Shown here: in pieces, positions 43,301 to 52,920 of the stretch | Position numbering within the stretch: the stretch's first letter is position 1 | How the letters are laid out: every line of letters begins with the position of its first letter | Assembly (NCBI GenBank): GCA_039814575.1 | Contig: JBCCAY010000021.1 | Location: 6,267-70,266, forward strand | Source of the DNA: MED-G105 sp039814575 | Lineage (GTDB): Bacteria > Pseudomonadota > Alphaproteobacteria > Caulobacterales > Parvularculaceae | Direction: 5' to 3' | Length of the DNA stretch: 64,000 bases | Notes under the pieces: model-generated | What the model was told of the DNA's origin: nothing | The model's database searches: none | Seen by the model: the letters and a program-made list of their open reading frames with translations, nothing else | Program-made: the position numbers and the translations under genes

Positions 43301-45013
43301 ATGACGACGGGACGGGCGATGCGGCATAAAACACCGGCCTGGAAGGCGATCGGCAAAGCAGCCAAACGCCTGGCGCAAACAAGAACAGAGGCGCTTTTTG
43401 ACAGCGATCCGGCGCGGGCTGACACCTTCAGTCTCGACGCGGCCGGCCTCTATCTTGATTACTCAAAAAATAAGATCGACGCGGCGGCGCGCGCGGATTT
43501 GTTGGCGTTGGCGCACGACGTCGATCTCACCGGCGCCATTCGGCGGATGGTCACGGGCGAGAAAATCAACACCACGGAAGACCGCGCGGTTCTGCATGTG
43601 GCGCTCCGGGACTTTGCGTTGCGCTCCTACCATGTGGACGAAGAAGACGCCGGCCAGGCGGCCCGCGCCGAGCGCGAGCGGTTGAAAGTCTTCGCTGAAG
43701 CGTTCGATGAAGGGGCGCTGAAAGGGTATTCCGGCGACCCCATCGACACCGTCGTCAATATCGGCATTGGCGGCTCGGACCTTGGCCCGGCGATGGCGTG
43801 CGCGGCGTTAAAGCCCTATTGGCGAGCGGGCAAGCGCGTCTTCTTCGTGTCCAATATTGACGGGCAACATTTGAGTGACACGCTTGACGGTCTTGATCCG
43901 GCGCGCACGCTGTTCGTTGTGGCGTCGAAAACCTTCACGACCCAAGAAACCATGACCAATGCGGCGAGCGCGCGCGATTGGTTCTTAGCGCAAGGCGCCG
44001 GCGAAGACGACGTCGCGAAACACTTTATCGCTCTGTCCACCAATGAACGCGCCGTTGCTGACTTCGGCATTGCGCCGGCGAATATGTTCCGTTTCTGGGA
44101 TTGGGTCGGCGGGCGATATTCGCTGTGGTCCGCTATCGGATTGTCGATCGTCTTGCAAACGGGCTGGTCGGTCTATGAGCGCTTATTGCGCGGCGCGCAC
44201 ACCATGGACGAGCATTTCCGTGAAGCGCCGCTTGATGAAAATATGCCGGCGCTGTTAGCGCTGGTGGGGCTTTGGAACCGCAATTTCATGGGCTGCGGGG
44301 CCCACGCCGTTCTACCCTATGATCAGCATCTCAATCGATTGCCGGCCTATTTGCAGCAGGCGGATATGGAATCGAACGGCAAATCGACGACGCGCGACGG
44401 CGAACCTGTGCAATGGGCGACGGGGCCGGTCATTTTCGGCGAACCTGGAACGAACGGCCAACATGCCTTTTACCAACTCATCCATCAGGGAACGGACATT
44501 GTCTCCGCTGATTTCATCGCGCCGGCGCGTTCATCGGCGTCTCTTGGCGATCACCATGAAAAGCTGTTGGCGAACTTCATCGCGCAGCCCGAAGCCTTGA
44601 TGCTTGGGCGCACTTTCAAGCAAGTCTTCGCCGATCTTGAAAAGACCGGCATGCCGGTCGACGCAATTGAAACCTTAGCGCCGCACAAAGTTTTCACCGG
44701 CGACCGGCCGACGAATACGATCCTCTTCGACGCCCTAACGCCGGAGCGGCTGGGCGCGCTCATCGCGCTTTATGAACACAAAATTTTCTGCCAGGGGGTT
44801 CTTTGGGGGATTAACTCTTTCGACCAATGGGGCGTTGAACTTGGCAAAACTTTAGCCAAAGCCGTCCTACCGGAGATCGCCGCGCTCGGAGAAGAAAAAC
44901 CGCCGGCGCGCGATCATGACGCGTCCACCAATCGCTTGATTGATCGCGTCAACGCTTTGCGGGCAAGCGCAAGCGTTGAAGACTTAGATATGAAAGAGGG
45001 AGATGGGGTATGA
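43301..45013 (+). CDS. pgi: Glucose-6-phosphate isomerase
   Basis: 570 residues. Interconverts glucose-6-phosphate and fructose-6-phosphate. Family signatures: VNIGIGGSDLGPAMACAAL, VVASKTFTTQETMTNA, GRYSLWSAIGLSI, QADMESNGKSTTRDG, GTNGQHAFYQLIHQGT and the C-terminal FDQWGVELGKTLA. It is full length. The last codon overlaps the cyclophilin start (GTATGA), suggesting co-translation. Confidence 0.97.
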   Translation: MTTGRAMRHKTPAWKAIGKAAKRLAQTRTEALFDSDPARADTFSLDAAGLYLDYSKNKIDAAARADLLALAHDVDLTGAIRRMVTGEKINTTEDRAVLHVALRDFALRSYHVDEEDAGQAARAERERLKVFAEAFDEGALKGYSGDPIDTVVNIGIGGSDLGPAMACAALKPYWRAGKRVFFVSNIDGQHLSDTLDGLDPARTLFVVASKTFTTQETMTNAASARDWFLAQGAGEDDVAKHFIALSTNERAVADFGIAPANMFRFWDWVGGRYSLWSAIGLSIVLQTGWSVYERLLRGAHTMDEHFREAPLDENMPALLALVGLWNRNFMGCGAHAVLPYDQHLNRLPAYLQQADMESNGKSTTRDGEPVQWATGPVIFGEPGTNGQHAFYQLIHQGTDIVSADFIAPARSSASLGDHHEKLLANFIAQPEALMLGRTFKQVFADLEKTGMPVDAIETLAPHKVFTGDRPTNTILFDALTPERLGALIALYEHKIFCQGVLWGINSFDQWGVELGKTLAKAVLPEIAALGEEKPPARDHDASTNRLIDRVNALRASASVEDLDMKEGDGV

Positions 45014-45630
45014 TCCGTCTATTGACGATTGTTTTGAGCCTATCGGTTTTTCTCGCCGCGGCGCCGGTCCGCGCGGACGACGCGCCGACGCCCGAAGATG
45101 CGCCGACGCATGTGAAAATCGACACCTCGAAAGGCGCATTCATCATTGAGCTAGATGCTGACAACGCGCCGGCGAGCGTCGCCAACTTCTTGGAGTACGC
45201 GACGAGCGGGCACTATGACCGAACGATATTCCATCGCGTCGTGAAAGGGTTTGTCGTCCAAGGCGGCGGTTACAATCAATATTTTCGCGAGCGCGTCACC
45301 CGTGATCCCGTGCCATATGAAGGCGATAACGGGCTTTCCAACAAGCGGGGAACCATCGCCATGGCGCGTACGAACGACCCCAATAGCGCACAGGCGCAAT
45401 GGTATGTGAACTTGAAAGATAATTCGAAGCTCGACCACCGGGTGAACGATTTAGGGCCGATCTACGGCTATGCGGTGTTCGGCGCGGTGGTCGACGGCAT
45501 GGATGTCGTTGACGCGATCGGCGCCGTCGCCACCGGCTCTGGCGGACCGTTTCGCGTGGACGTTCCTGTGGAAGCGGTGGTGATCAACCGGGTCGATCCG
45601 ATCACGTGGCCCGACGTGGCCGCGGAATAA
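45010..45630 (+). CDS. Exported cyclophilin-type peptidyl-prolyl isomerase
   Basis: 206 residues with a signal peptide (LLTIVLSLSVFLAAAPVRA). Cyclophilin core: VKIDTSKGAFIIELDADNAP, FLEYATSGHYDRTIFHRVVKGFVVQGGGYN (active-site FHR), IAMARTNDPNSAQAQWYVNL, and YAVFGAVVDGMDVVDAI. It would assist periplasmic protein folding. It is translationally coupled to pgi, with no obvious functional link. Confidence 0.95.
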   Translation: MIRLLTIVLSLSVFLAAAPVRADDAPTPEDAPTHVKIDTSKGAFIIELDADNAPASVANFLEYATSGHYDRTIFHRVVKGFVVQGGGYNQYFRERVTRDPVPYEGDNGLSNKRGTIAMARTNDPNSAQAQWYVNLKDNSKLDHRVNDLGPIYGYAVFGAVVDGMDVVDAIGAVATGSGGPFRVDVPVEAVVINRVDPITWPDVAAE

Positions 45631-45711
45631 GCGACACGTTAATCACCGAACACAAGCGGGACGCTAATCCCTTGTTTGCGCCGGCGCGCGGCATCCACTA
45701 GACCACATCCC

Positions 45712-47190
45712 ATGGCGAAAAAGCAGAAAACATTCCGGCCGAAGCCCCGCGTTCCGCGCGGTTTTCGCGATCGTGCGGGCGCAGGGTTGGCGCGTGAGCA
45801 AGACATGTTAGCGGCGATCCTCAAGGTCTATGAAAGCTACGGCTTTGACGGCCTTGAAACGCCGGCGTTTGAATACACCGACGCCCTCGGCAAGTTTCTG
45901 CCAGACGTCGATCGTCCGAATGCGGGGGTTTTCTCCCTCCAGGATGATGACGAGCAATGGATGAGCTTGCGCTATGATTTGACGGCGCCGCTCGCCCGCT
46001 ATGTGGCCGAGCATTACGACGCGCTGCCCAAGCCGTTTCGGCGTTACGCCGTCGGCCCTGTTTGGCGCAATGAAAAGCCGGGCCCCGGACGGTATCGTCA
46101 ATTCACCCAGTGCGACGCTGACACCGTCGGCGCGCCGGCGCCGCACGCCGACATCGAAGCGGTGTCGATGCTGGACGCAGCGCTCGCGGCGGCGGGCCTC
46201 GCGCCTCAGGATTTCGTCATCCGCATCAATGATCGCAATGTGCTGACGGGGCTTTTAGAAAGTCTTGGCGTCGATGAAGAGCGCGACGCAGCGCTTAAGC
46301 TTGGCGTGTTGCGCGCCATGGACAAGCTTGATCGTCTTGGGACGGACGGCGTGCGGTTGTTGCTGGGCCCAGGCCGCAAAGATGAATCCGGCGATTTTAC
46401 AGAAGGCGCGGGGCTCTCCGACGACAAGATTGACCGCGTCATGGCGTTCATGGACGCGACGGCCGCGACCAATTCCGAAACCTGCGACCGGCTGGCGAAC
46501 TTAATCGGCGGCTCCGAGGCCGGCGCCCATGGCGTTGAGACATTGGCCTCTATGGCTGCTGGTCTCGCAGCAATGGGGCTTGATGAGACCCGCGCGAAGA
46601 TCGATTTATCCGTCATCAGAGGGCTTGAGTATTATACGGGGCCCGTCTTCGAGGCGGAGCTTTTGAAGACCATTGAAGACGAAAAAGGCCGGCCGGTGCG
46701 GTTCGGCTCAGTGGCGTCGGGCGGGCGTTATGACGGGCTCGTGAAGCGTTTCAAAGGCGTCGACGTGCCCGCGACCGGCGTTTCTATCGGTGTCTCCCGA
46801 TTGCTGGCCGCGTTGGAGCTTAAAGGCGACGCCGGCGTTGACGCCGTCGGACCGGTGGTTGTTCTCGCGCTGGAGGCGGACCAGACGGCGCAATACCAAG
46901 CCATGGCGTCGGAGCTGCGCGCCGCCGGCGTGCGGGCGGAGGTTTATGTCGGCGGTTCGGGCATGCGTGCGCAAATGAAGTATGCGGATAAACGCAATGC
47001 GCCGGTGGCGGTCATTGTCGGCGAGGACGAGCGCGTCGCCGGCGAGGTGACGGTCAAAGACTTGCGGCTGGGGTCTGAACTCTCAAAAGAGATCGAAGAC
47101 AACGCCGAGTGGCGCTCCGGTCAGCCGGCGCAGCGCGTTGTCGCGCGCGGCGATCTTGTCGAAACCGTACGTGCGGCGCTGGAGCGTTGA
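45712..47190 (+). CDS. hisS: Histidyl-tRNA synthetase, divergent alphaproteobacterial type
   Basis: 492 residues. Class II synthetase: N-terminal RVPRGFRDRAGAGLAREQDM, motif 2 VGPVWRNEKPGPGRYRQFTQ followed by CDADTVG, the histidine-specific region GLEYYTGPVFEAEL, and FGSVASGGRYDGLV. The motif 2 loop with QCDADTVG is the form seen in the diverged HisRS group of many alphaproteobacteria, which pairs with tRNA-His lacking the usual extra G at -1. The frame opens earlier at TTG 45676, but ATG 45712 starts the family sequence. Confidence 0.95.
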   Translation: MAKKQKTFRPKPRVPRGFRDRAGAGLAREQDMLAAILKVYESYGFDGLETPAFEYTDALGKFLPDVDRPNAGVFSLQDDDEQWMSLRYDLTAPLARYVAEHYDALPKPFRRYAVGPVWRNEKPGPGRYRQFTQCDADTVGAPAPHADIEAVSMLDAALAAAGLAPQDFVIRINDRNVLTGLLESLGVDEERDAALKLGVLRAMDKLDRLGTDGVRLLLGPGRKDESGDFTEGAGLSDDKIDRVMAFMDATAATNSETCDRLANLIGGSEAGAHGVETLASMAAGLAAMGLDETRAKIDLSVIRGLEYYTGPVFEAELLKTIEDEKGRPVRFGSVASGGRYDGLVKRFKGVDVPATGVSIGVSRLLAALELKGDAGVDAVGPVVVLALEADQTAQYQAMASELRAAGVRAEVYVGGSGMRAQMKYADKRNAPVAVIVGEDERVAGEVTVKDLRLGSELSKEIEDNAEWRSGQPAQRVVARGDLVETVRAALER

Positions 47191-47292
47191 ACGATTGGTG
47201 CTTTCGTCTGCGGCGGGCGCGGTTGTCGGCGATTCGCCTTTTAAATAGGGCGTTTTGCGCATAGGCTTTGCCCCGAAGGGGAGACCGTCGCC

Positions 47293-48552
47293 ATGTCAAA
47301 TTTTCTATTCACTCGGGCCCAACGTTTCGCCGCGATCGCGCTGTTATTGATTGCCGTGACGCCGACGTTCGCGCAACCGCTGGACGATCCAGACCTTGAG
47401 CGCGCCGCCCGCGCGATCCATGAGGATATCCTGACGCTTGATTCGCACATTGACATTCCTGTCGACTATGCGACAGCGGCCGTCGACCCGGCGGGGTTCA
47501 CGACGTTAAAATCCGACTTGCCGAAGATGCGCGCCGGCGGTCTCGATGCGGCGTTTCTGATTGTTTATACCCCGCAAGGGGCGTTAACGGCCGATAGCTT
47601 AAAAGAAGCGCGGAAGATCGCGGAGACGCGTCTCGCCGCTATTAATCGCCTCGCAGCGGCGTACCCTGATCAAGTAGCGCTTGCGACAACGCCGAAAGAG
47701 GCGCGCGACATCGTTAAGTCTGGGCGTCGCGCCATACTAATCGGTATGGAGAATGCGTTTCCGCTGCAAGATAAGCCGAACGCGGTTGACGATTGGGCGT
47801 CGCGCGGCGTGCGCTATATGGGGATCACGCATTTCGGCCATAATCAGTTTGGGGATAGCTCCAACCCCAAGCCTGAACTTGGCGATTCTGACGTGCGTTG
47901 GAGCGGCTTGTCGCCGCGCGGACGCGACCTCATCTTTGAGCTGAACAAAGCCGGCATTATGATCGATGTTTCCCACGCGGCGAAAGCGACCATGATGCAG
48001 GCCGTCGCGCAATCCGTCGCACCGATCATCGCTTCCCATTCGGGCGTCAGCGCTGTCGCCCAGAGCCCGCGCAATCTCGATGACGAGCAATTGCGGGCGT
48101 TGCGGGACAATGGCGGCGTTGTGCAAATCGTCGCTTATGACCTTTACCTGAAGGCGTTGACGCCGGAGCAAATCGCCTTCCGCGATCGCGTGCGCAAAGA
48201 ACTGCGCCTCGTTACGCCGAAGCAGCGCGCAGCCGCCTCGAAAGAGAAAACCGCGCGCTATCGGGAGCGGTTGAAAGGCCTTTGGGCCATCGCGCCGCGC
48301 GCGACCGTCGCTGATCTCGTCGATCATATCGACCACGCGGTGCGCATCGCCGGCATCGACCATGTGGGCGTTGCGTCGGACTTTGACGGCGGCGGCGGCG
48401 TTGTCGGCTGGGAGGATGCAAGCGAAACGCTGAATGTAACGCGAGAGCTCGTGCGGCGCGGCTATTCGGCGCGTGAGATTGAGAAGATTTGGGGCGGCAA
48501 TCTCCTCAGGGTTTTTGACGAGGTTCTGGAAACAGCGGACAAGCTCGATTAA
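47293..48552 (+). CDS. Exported membrane dipeptidase, peptidase family M19
   Basis: 419 residues with a signal peptide (IALLLIAVTPTFA). Zinc ligands and family motifs: LTLDSHIDIPVDYA, LIGMENAFPLQD (bridging Glu), MGITHFGHNQFGDSS, ISHAAKATM-like DVSHAAKATMMQ, ASHSGVSAVAQSPRNLDDEQ, and the final DHVGVASDFDGGGG. It probably hydrolyses dipeptides, including D-residue-containing ones, in the periplasm. AAGGGGAGA precedes the start. It stands alone. Confidence 0.95.
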   Translation: MSNFLFTRAQRFAAIALLLIAVTPTFAQPLDDPDLERAARAIHEDILTLDSHIDIPVDYATAAVDPAGFTTLKSDLPKMRAGGLDAAFLIVYTPQGALTADSLKEARKIAETRLAAINRLAAAYPDQVALATTPKEARDIVKSGRRAILIGMENAFPLQDKPNAVDDWASRGVRYMGITHFGHNQFGDSSNPKPELGDSDVRWSGLSPRGRDLIFELNKAGIMIDVSHAAKATMMQAVAQSVAPIIASHSGVSAVAQSPRNLDDEQLRALRDNGGVVQIVAYDLYLKALTPEQIAFRDRVRKELRLVTPKQRAAASKEKTARYRERLKGLWAIAPRATVADLVDHIDHAVRIAGIDHVGVASDFDGGGGVVGWEDASETLNVTRELVRRGYSAREIEKIWGGNLLRVFDEVLETADKLD

Positions 48553-48803
48553 CCAGCTGTTTTTATTGGCCTTTAAAGGCGCGTTGAGGCGCGGCTAGCC
48601 GACGGCGCTCGGCGTCGACTCTCGCTGGCGAGCGGGATATAGTTTTATAGTTAACGCCGCTTGCCGTGCGCTTTCGCAGCGCTTTTTAGCCGATAGAAGG
48701 GCGGCGTTAGGGGATCGACGTGCGCGATCTCGCTGCTGGTAGGCGGCGTTTTCGAATGAGGCGCACGGGCGAATTGGGGAGGCGCCGAAGGGCGGCTGCA
48801 AAA

Positions 48804-50000
48804 ATGGTGACAGCGATGAAGTCGAATGCTGGCGTATCGATTGTATGTGGCCTTGCGCTTTTAGCGAGCGGATGCGGAACCACCGAAGTGGCTCAGCGTC
48901 GCGACCCCTATGCCGCCGTGGAATTCGCGGGCGCCCGTCAGGTTTATGAGCCGGACCGTATCGCGCCGAAGCAAATGCCGCTGCAGACGGTCGGCGAAGG
49001 CGCGGATCGCGTGGTGCTGGCGCCGGAATCCTATGCGGGCATTGTCGGCTCGCGCGAAGCCCATCGCCGCTACCCTCAAGATGTCGCTGAGCGGCTCGAC
49101 GGCCAATGCGAGGGCTCTGTGCGCGTCGCCGATGGTGAGTCCCTGGCGGATATTTCTGATTATTGCGATGTGCCCATGCGCGCGCTCGCCAGCCACAATG
49201 CCGGCGTCGGCAACACCTATCTCGTCGGCGAGGGCGTTTTCGTCCGCGTGCCCGGCGCAAACGATGTGGCGCAAAACGCTGTCGGCCTTGGCGCCGCCGG
49301 CGCGCTTTTAGGTGAAATCACGGCGTCTGCTGACGATACGGTTGAGACGGTGGCGTATCGCTACAATGTATCAACGAACGCTGTGAAAGAACTGAACCCG
49401 CAATTGCAGTGGCGCGATGTTCTTGCCGGCGAAGCGTTACAGGTTCCGTTGCCGTCGACGCAGTCTTTCGGCGGGAATGCGGTTCCGGCTAATCCTAGTT
49501 TAGCTGCTTCTAATTCTTCTTCCTCTGCTGGCGGGCAAACGGCGAATGCGCCTTCCGCATGGCAAGGCTACGCCGTGGAAACCACGGACTCCGGCGGTGC
49601 CGGCAATGGCATTGTCGACAGCCATATGCCCTACGCCTTGGCGCCGACCGATGATCCTTCGCGTGCTGCTAGCCGCGACGCCGACGTGCGTCTCGTCGCC
49701 AACAAAAGTTTGGTCCGTCAGGGCGGTCAAGTGACGCTTTCCCTTTCCGGCGTTCCGGCGGGTACGGACGTTACGTTCTATCAAGGCAAGAATATCAGCG
49801 ATATGAAAACGCCCAAGACCGTGCGCGTCGGGCGCGACGGCGTTGCGTCCAACTCTTTCATGGTCAGCAAAAAGAAATCCGACATGGGCGGTTATGTGTT
49901 CATGGCGACGCGCGCTGACACGGGCGAAACCTATTACTCTGAACGCGTTGGCGTGATGAAGATCCAAGATCCCGCGGACTTGGAAGGCGGCAGCGAATAG
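48804..50000 (+). CDS. Lipoprotein with two LysM-like domains and a novel C-terminal domain
   Basis: 398 residues from ATG 48804. The signal ends in ALLASGC-G, a lipobox. Two LysM-like units follow: VADGESLADISDYCDVPMRA to GEGVFVRVPG (about 122-165) and ASADDTVETVAYRYNVSTNA to AGEALQVPLP (about 174-215). After a Ser/Ala-rich linker, the last 120 residues form an apparent beta-sandwich (VRLVANKSLVRQGGQVTLSL, GTDVTFYQGKNISD). There is no M23 peptidase domain, so it likely binds peptidoglycan rather than cutting it. Function unknown. Confidence 0.8.
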   Translation: MVTAMKSNAGVSIVCGLALLASGCGTTEVAQRRDPYAAVEFAGARQVYEPDRIAPKQMPLQTVGEGADRVVLAPESYAGIVGSREAHRRYPQDVAERLDGQCEGSVRVADGESLADISDYCDVPMRALASHNAGVGNTYLVGEGVFVRVPGANDVAQNAVGLGAAGALLGEITASADDTVETVAYRYNVSTNAVKELNPQLQWRDVLAGEALQVPLPSTQSFGGNAVPANPSLAASNSSSSAGGQTANAPSAWQGYAVETTDSGGAGNGIVDSHMPYALAPTDDPSRAASRDADVRLVANKSLVRQGGQVTLSLSGVPAGTDVTFYQGKNISDMKTPKTVRVGRDGVASNSFMVSKKKSDMGGYVFMATRADTGETYYSERVGVMKIQDPADLEGGSE

Positions 50001-50010
50001 GCGTGAATAA

Positions 50011-50037
50011 AAGCCGCGCCGCCGCGGTTTCGTTCTT
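50011..50037 (+). terminator. Terminator hairpin after the LysM lipoprotein gene
   Basis: AAGCCGCG (50011-50018) pairs with CGCGGTTT (50023-50030) around CCGC, with one G-T pair, and is followed by CGTTCTT. It begins 11 bases after the stop codon. Confidence 0.5.
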
Positions 50038-50401
50038 GCTCGTTTGGCCGGGTCTCAGCGCCGACTTATCCAATCTGCCGCCCGATGGTGTTGTGGCGGA
50101 TTAAAGCACCGACTTCAGCGGCGTCATCGGATTAACGGAATGCGCCGCCCTATGGCGGGGGCATTGATCCTGAAGACCCGTGTTCTCCGATGGGTGATTG
50201 AGAGCGTTCCAGCGCCGGTCGAAAGTTTTCTCAGCGTCCTTTCGGGGCGCGTTTGAGACAAGCGCGCTTTAGCGATAAATGGTTAATGGGCGCGCCGCAG
50301 ATGGCCCAGCATGGTTTTTGCGTAACTCGCACGAGCCCTTTGATCTTTGGGCTGTGCGCGCTGGTTCGGATAGGCCAGAGAATAGTTAAGATCGAGACGC
50401 T
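50031..50401. other. Gap of about 370 bases with no supported gene
   Basis: Short frames here lack ribosome sites and conserved sequence. The right end should carry the promoter of the following gene. No repeats or RNA structures were noticed. Confidence 0.5.
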
Positions 50402-50956
50402 ATGGATGCGATTGCATTTATTTTGAGTTTTTTTTGCCTCGGCGTCGTTGTCGTTTGGTATGCGGTTAATGAGGAAGCCGGAAGCGACGGCGATCGGGGG
50501 CTGCTCGCTTTGTTGTCGTCTGGCGATGCTGCATCGACGGCGGCGGACGCCGGCGCGCCCGTTTCACAACGCTATCAGCGCCAAGGTCGGCCGATGCGAC
50601 ATGCGATCGCCGATGGCGACAGTAAAGGCGATAGCCAAACGGTACAGTTTCGCCATTTAGCGGCGGCGAAAGCCGCGGCCGTTAAAGCTGGCGATGTCGG
50701 GCCGGCCGATGGCAAGCAAGCCGCCGCTTTGCGCATCGCCACCGATGCGAGCGCTGAGGCGTACAACCCCTTCCGTCGGAAGCCTAAATATGTTGCACGC
50801 GGCGATCGCCGCCAGACTGAGAGCGACACCGTTGATCCTCAGGATGCGACACGATTGGCGAGCGATGCGCCGACAATGGGGTCTGGCAATCGCGCCTACC
50901 GAGTGCGGGAGCGGAGCCGATATGCGCGGCGTCCAAAGGCCGTGGGCGAAGGATAA
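50402..50956 (+). CDS. Membrane-anchored protein of unknown function
   Basis: 184 residues. One N-terminal membrane helix (IAFILSFFCLGVVVVWYAV) is followed by a low-complexity, charged, probably disordered tail (HLAAAKAAAVKAGDVGPADG; NPFRRKPKYVARGDRRQ) ending with many Arg. I recognise no family. The start ATG 50402 has no strong ribosome site (AAGATCGAGACGCT precedes it). It converges with hemY 114 bases away. Confidence 0.65.
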   Translation: MDAIAFILSFFCLGVVVVWYAVNEEAGSDGDRGLLALLSSGDAASTAADAGAPVSQRYQRQGRPMRHAIADGDSKGDSQTVQFRHLAAAKAAAVKAGDVGPADGKQAAALRIATDASAEAYNPFRRKPKYVARGDRRQTESDTVDPQDATRLASDAPTMGSGNRAYRVRERSRYARRPKAVGEG

Positions 50957-51070
50957 ACGAGACAGTCGCGCTTCATTTAAGCGCGGCGGCTTTTCGATAT
51001 GCCGCCTGTTTGCGACATTATCCGATGACCACTCAATTCAGTTAAAGCGTTATTGCTGTCGACGTCCCAA

Positions 51071-52828
51071 TTAGGGGGTTTTCGTCGCGCTGTCGTGAGT
51101 TTCGTCTCGAGCGTCAGCGGCGGTGTCGTCCGACGATTGGGCGTCGTCCGTCTTCGGATTTGTGTCCGTCTCTTCTGTTTCGGACGTTTTGGCTTCTTGC
51201 GTGTCACCGTTCTCTGATGCGCTGACATCTCCCTCAGAAGCCGCGTCAATCCCAGCATCGTGATCTTCTGTCGAGTGCGCTGCGTCAGGCGTGTCCGCGT
51301 CTGATTGATCGGCGTCGCCATCAAGGGAAGGTGCTTCTGCTTCCGCCGGCGTCTCGGGAGATCCCGCGTTCGTGCCGTTATCTAATTGCGGTTCGTCGTC
51401 TGTATTCGACGACGGTTCATCCGTCGCCGTCACAGCTTCTATAGGCTTATCTTCCGGCGTCGGCGGGGGGAGTACAGCCGCGGGCGGGGCGAGAAGTTTA
51501 AAGTCTTCTTGGGTGAGGCCTGGCGGCGGGCCTTCGAGCGGTGTTGGCGCTAAAAGCCCATCATCGCGATAGGTTCTAACAAGTTGCGCCCAGCCGGCGC
51601 GGGTGAAGCGGAAGACGCCGTCTGCACCCGGCGTTGGGTCGCGTTCGGCTGCGGCGGCGCGCGCGAGCCATCCGCGCGCCGCGCTTTCGCCAACCGTGCT
51701 CGCATGGGCGCCGGCCACGGCTTCAGCCATCAGCGCGCAATCGCCTGCTGACGCGCGATCCGTCAAGAGCGGCTCCAGCGTTTCAATCGCGGCGTCATAA
51801 TCCGTATCCAGCATAAAGGCGTGCGCCTTGGCGACGCCGCTTTCGCGCGCGTCGGGCTGGCGCTCGGCGAGCTTGCGTAAGAACGTCGCCGCTTTGCCCG
51901 CTTCACTTGGCCCGTAAAGGCTCGCGAGCGCATGCACGAGCGAAATATGGGGCGTCGCCGCATAGGCTTGCTCGAGAATTTTCTCCGCCCGTCCGCCGCG
52001 GCCGGCGGCGTGGTGGAGTTCAGCGGCTAAGACGGCTGCCGGGGCAAAGCTCGGCGCGATCTTCAATGCTTTTTCGATGTCATCGAGGGCGCCGGCTTTA
52101 TCATCGCTGTCATTGGCGGCGTAGGCTTCAGCGGTGAGGAGGGCGGCTTCGGCGCGTTTCGCCCTGTCCGGCGCCAGCGCTTTGTTACGCACGGCCGGTT
52201 TTAAGTGGCTGCGCGCTTCGCCCCAGGCGCCGCGATCGAGCGCTAAATCAAAGACGCTTTCAAACGCCCAGGCCGCATTGGGACGCAGGGTAAAGGCGCG
52301 TTCGGCGTATTGCCGGGCCGCCTCTTCGTCTTCGTCGCGGCGCGCTTTTTCATAGAGACCGCGAAGGCCTAAAAACTCCGTCTCCGGCGCTTCCAGCATG
52401 GCGGTGAAGCTCTCCCCGGCGGCGTCTTCGTCACCGGAGAGCTGTGCGGCTTGTGCGGAGAGAAGGCGCGTCATGGCGCCGTCGCCGAGATTGCGTTTGG
52501 CGATGCGGGCGTGGTGTTGGGCGTCGGACCCGTCGCCCGCCGCGACGGATTCCAGTCCTCGCGTCAGCGCCGCCATGCCGCGATTGAGCTTATTGCGCTC
52601 GTTTTTGGCTTTCATTTTCGCCGGCATCGCCCAGAGGTCTTTTATAACGATGGTGGCGCCGATCGTTATTAGAAATAAGGTGATGACGATGAGTATAGCG
52701 ACGCCTGTTTGCGGCGCCATTTTTTTGCCGAAAATATCGATCGGCACTCGGCCTTCCAGGCTTAGAAGCCAAGTGCCCATATAGGCAAGAAAGATAACCC
52801 ATACAACGAAGATCAGAGCACGTATCAT
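51071..52828 (-). CDS. hemY: HemY-like membrane TPR protein
   Basis: 585 residues. Two N-terminal membrane helices (ALIFVVWVIFLAYMGTWLL; GVAILIVITLFLITIGATIV) flank the conserved GRVPIDIFGKKMA-type segment of HemY_N, followed by helical TPR-like repeats to about residue 440. The last 145 residues are highly acidic and disordered (EDKPIEAVTATDEPSSNT; DDTAADARDETHDS). This is the alphaproteobacterial HemY, associated with heme synthesis but not itself the oxidase of the same name in Gram-positives. It ends the hemD-mic60-hemY run. Confidence 0.9.
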   Translation of the reverse strand: MIRALIFVVWVIFLAYMGTWLLSLEGRVPIDIFGKKMAPQTGVAILIVITLFLITIGATIVIKDLWAMPAKMKAKNERNKLNRGMAALTRGLESVAAGDGSDAQHHARIAKRNLGDGAMTRLLSAQAAQLSGDEDAAGESFTAMLEAPETEFLGLRGLYEKARRDEDEEAARQYAERAFTLRPNAAWAFESVFDLALDRGAWGEARSHLKPAVRNKALAPDRAKRAEAALLTAEAYAANDSDDKAGALDDIEKALKIAPSFAPAAVLAAELHHAAGRGGRAEKILEQAYAATPHISLVHALASLYGPSEAGKAATFLRKLAERQPDARESGVAKAHAFMLDTDYDAAIETLEPLLTDRASAGDCALMAEAVAGAHASTVGESAARGWLARAAAAERDPTPGADGVFRFTRAGWAQLVRTYRDDGLLAPTPLEGPPPGLTQEDFKLLAPPAAVLPPPTPEDKPIEAVTATDEPSSNTDDEPQLDNGTNAGSPETPAEAEAPSLDGDADQSDADTPDAAHSTEDHDAGIDAASEGDVSASENGDTQEAKTSETEETDTNPKTDDAQSSDDTAADARDETHDSATKTP

Positions 52829-52920
52829 GATCCTAACACGCCTCGTCCGTTGCGCCTGTCAAGTATCGGCTTCATTGAGCGTTTCAAGGCGAATCTGATC
52901 TCCGAATAAGTCTCTTGCGA

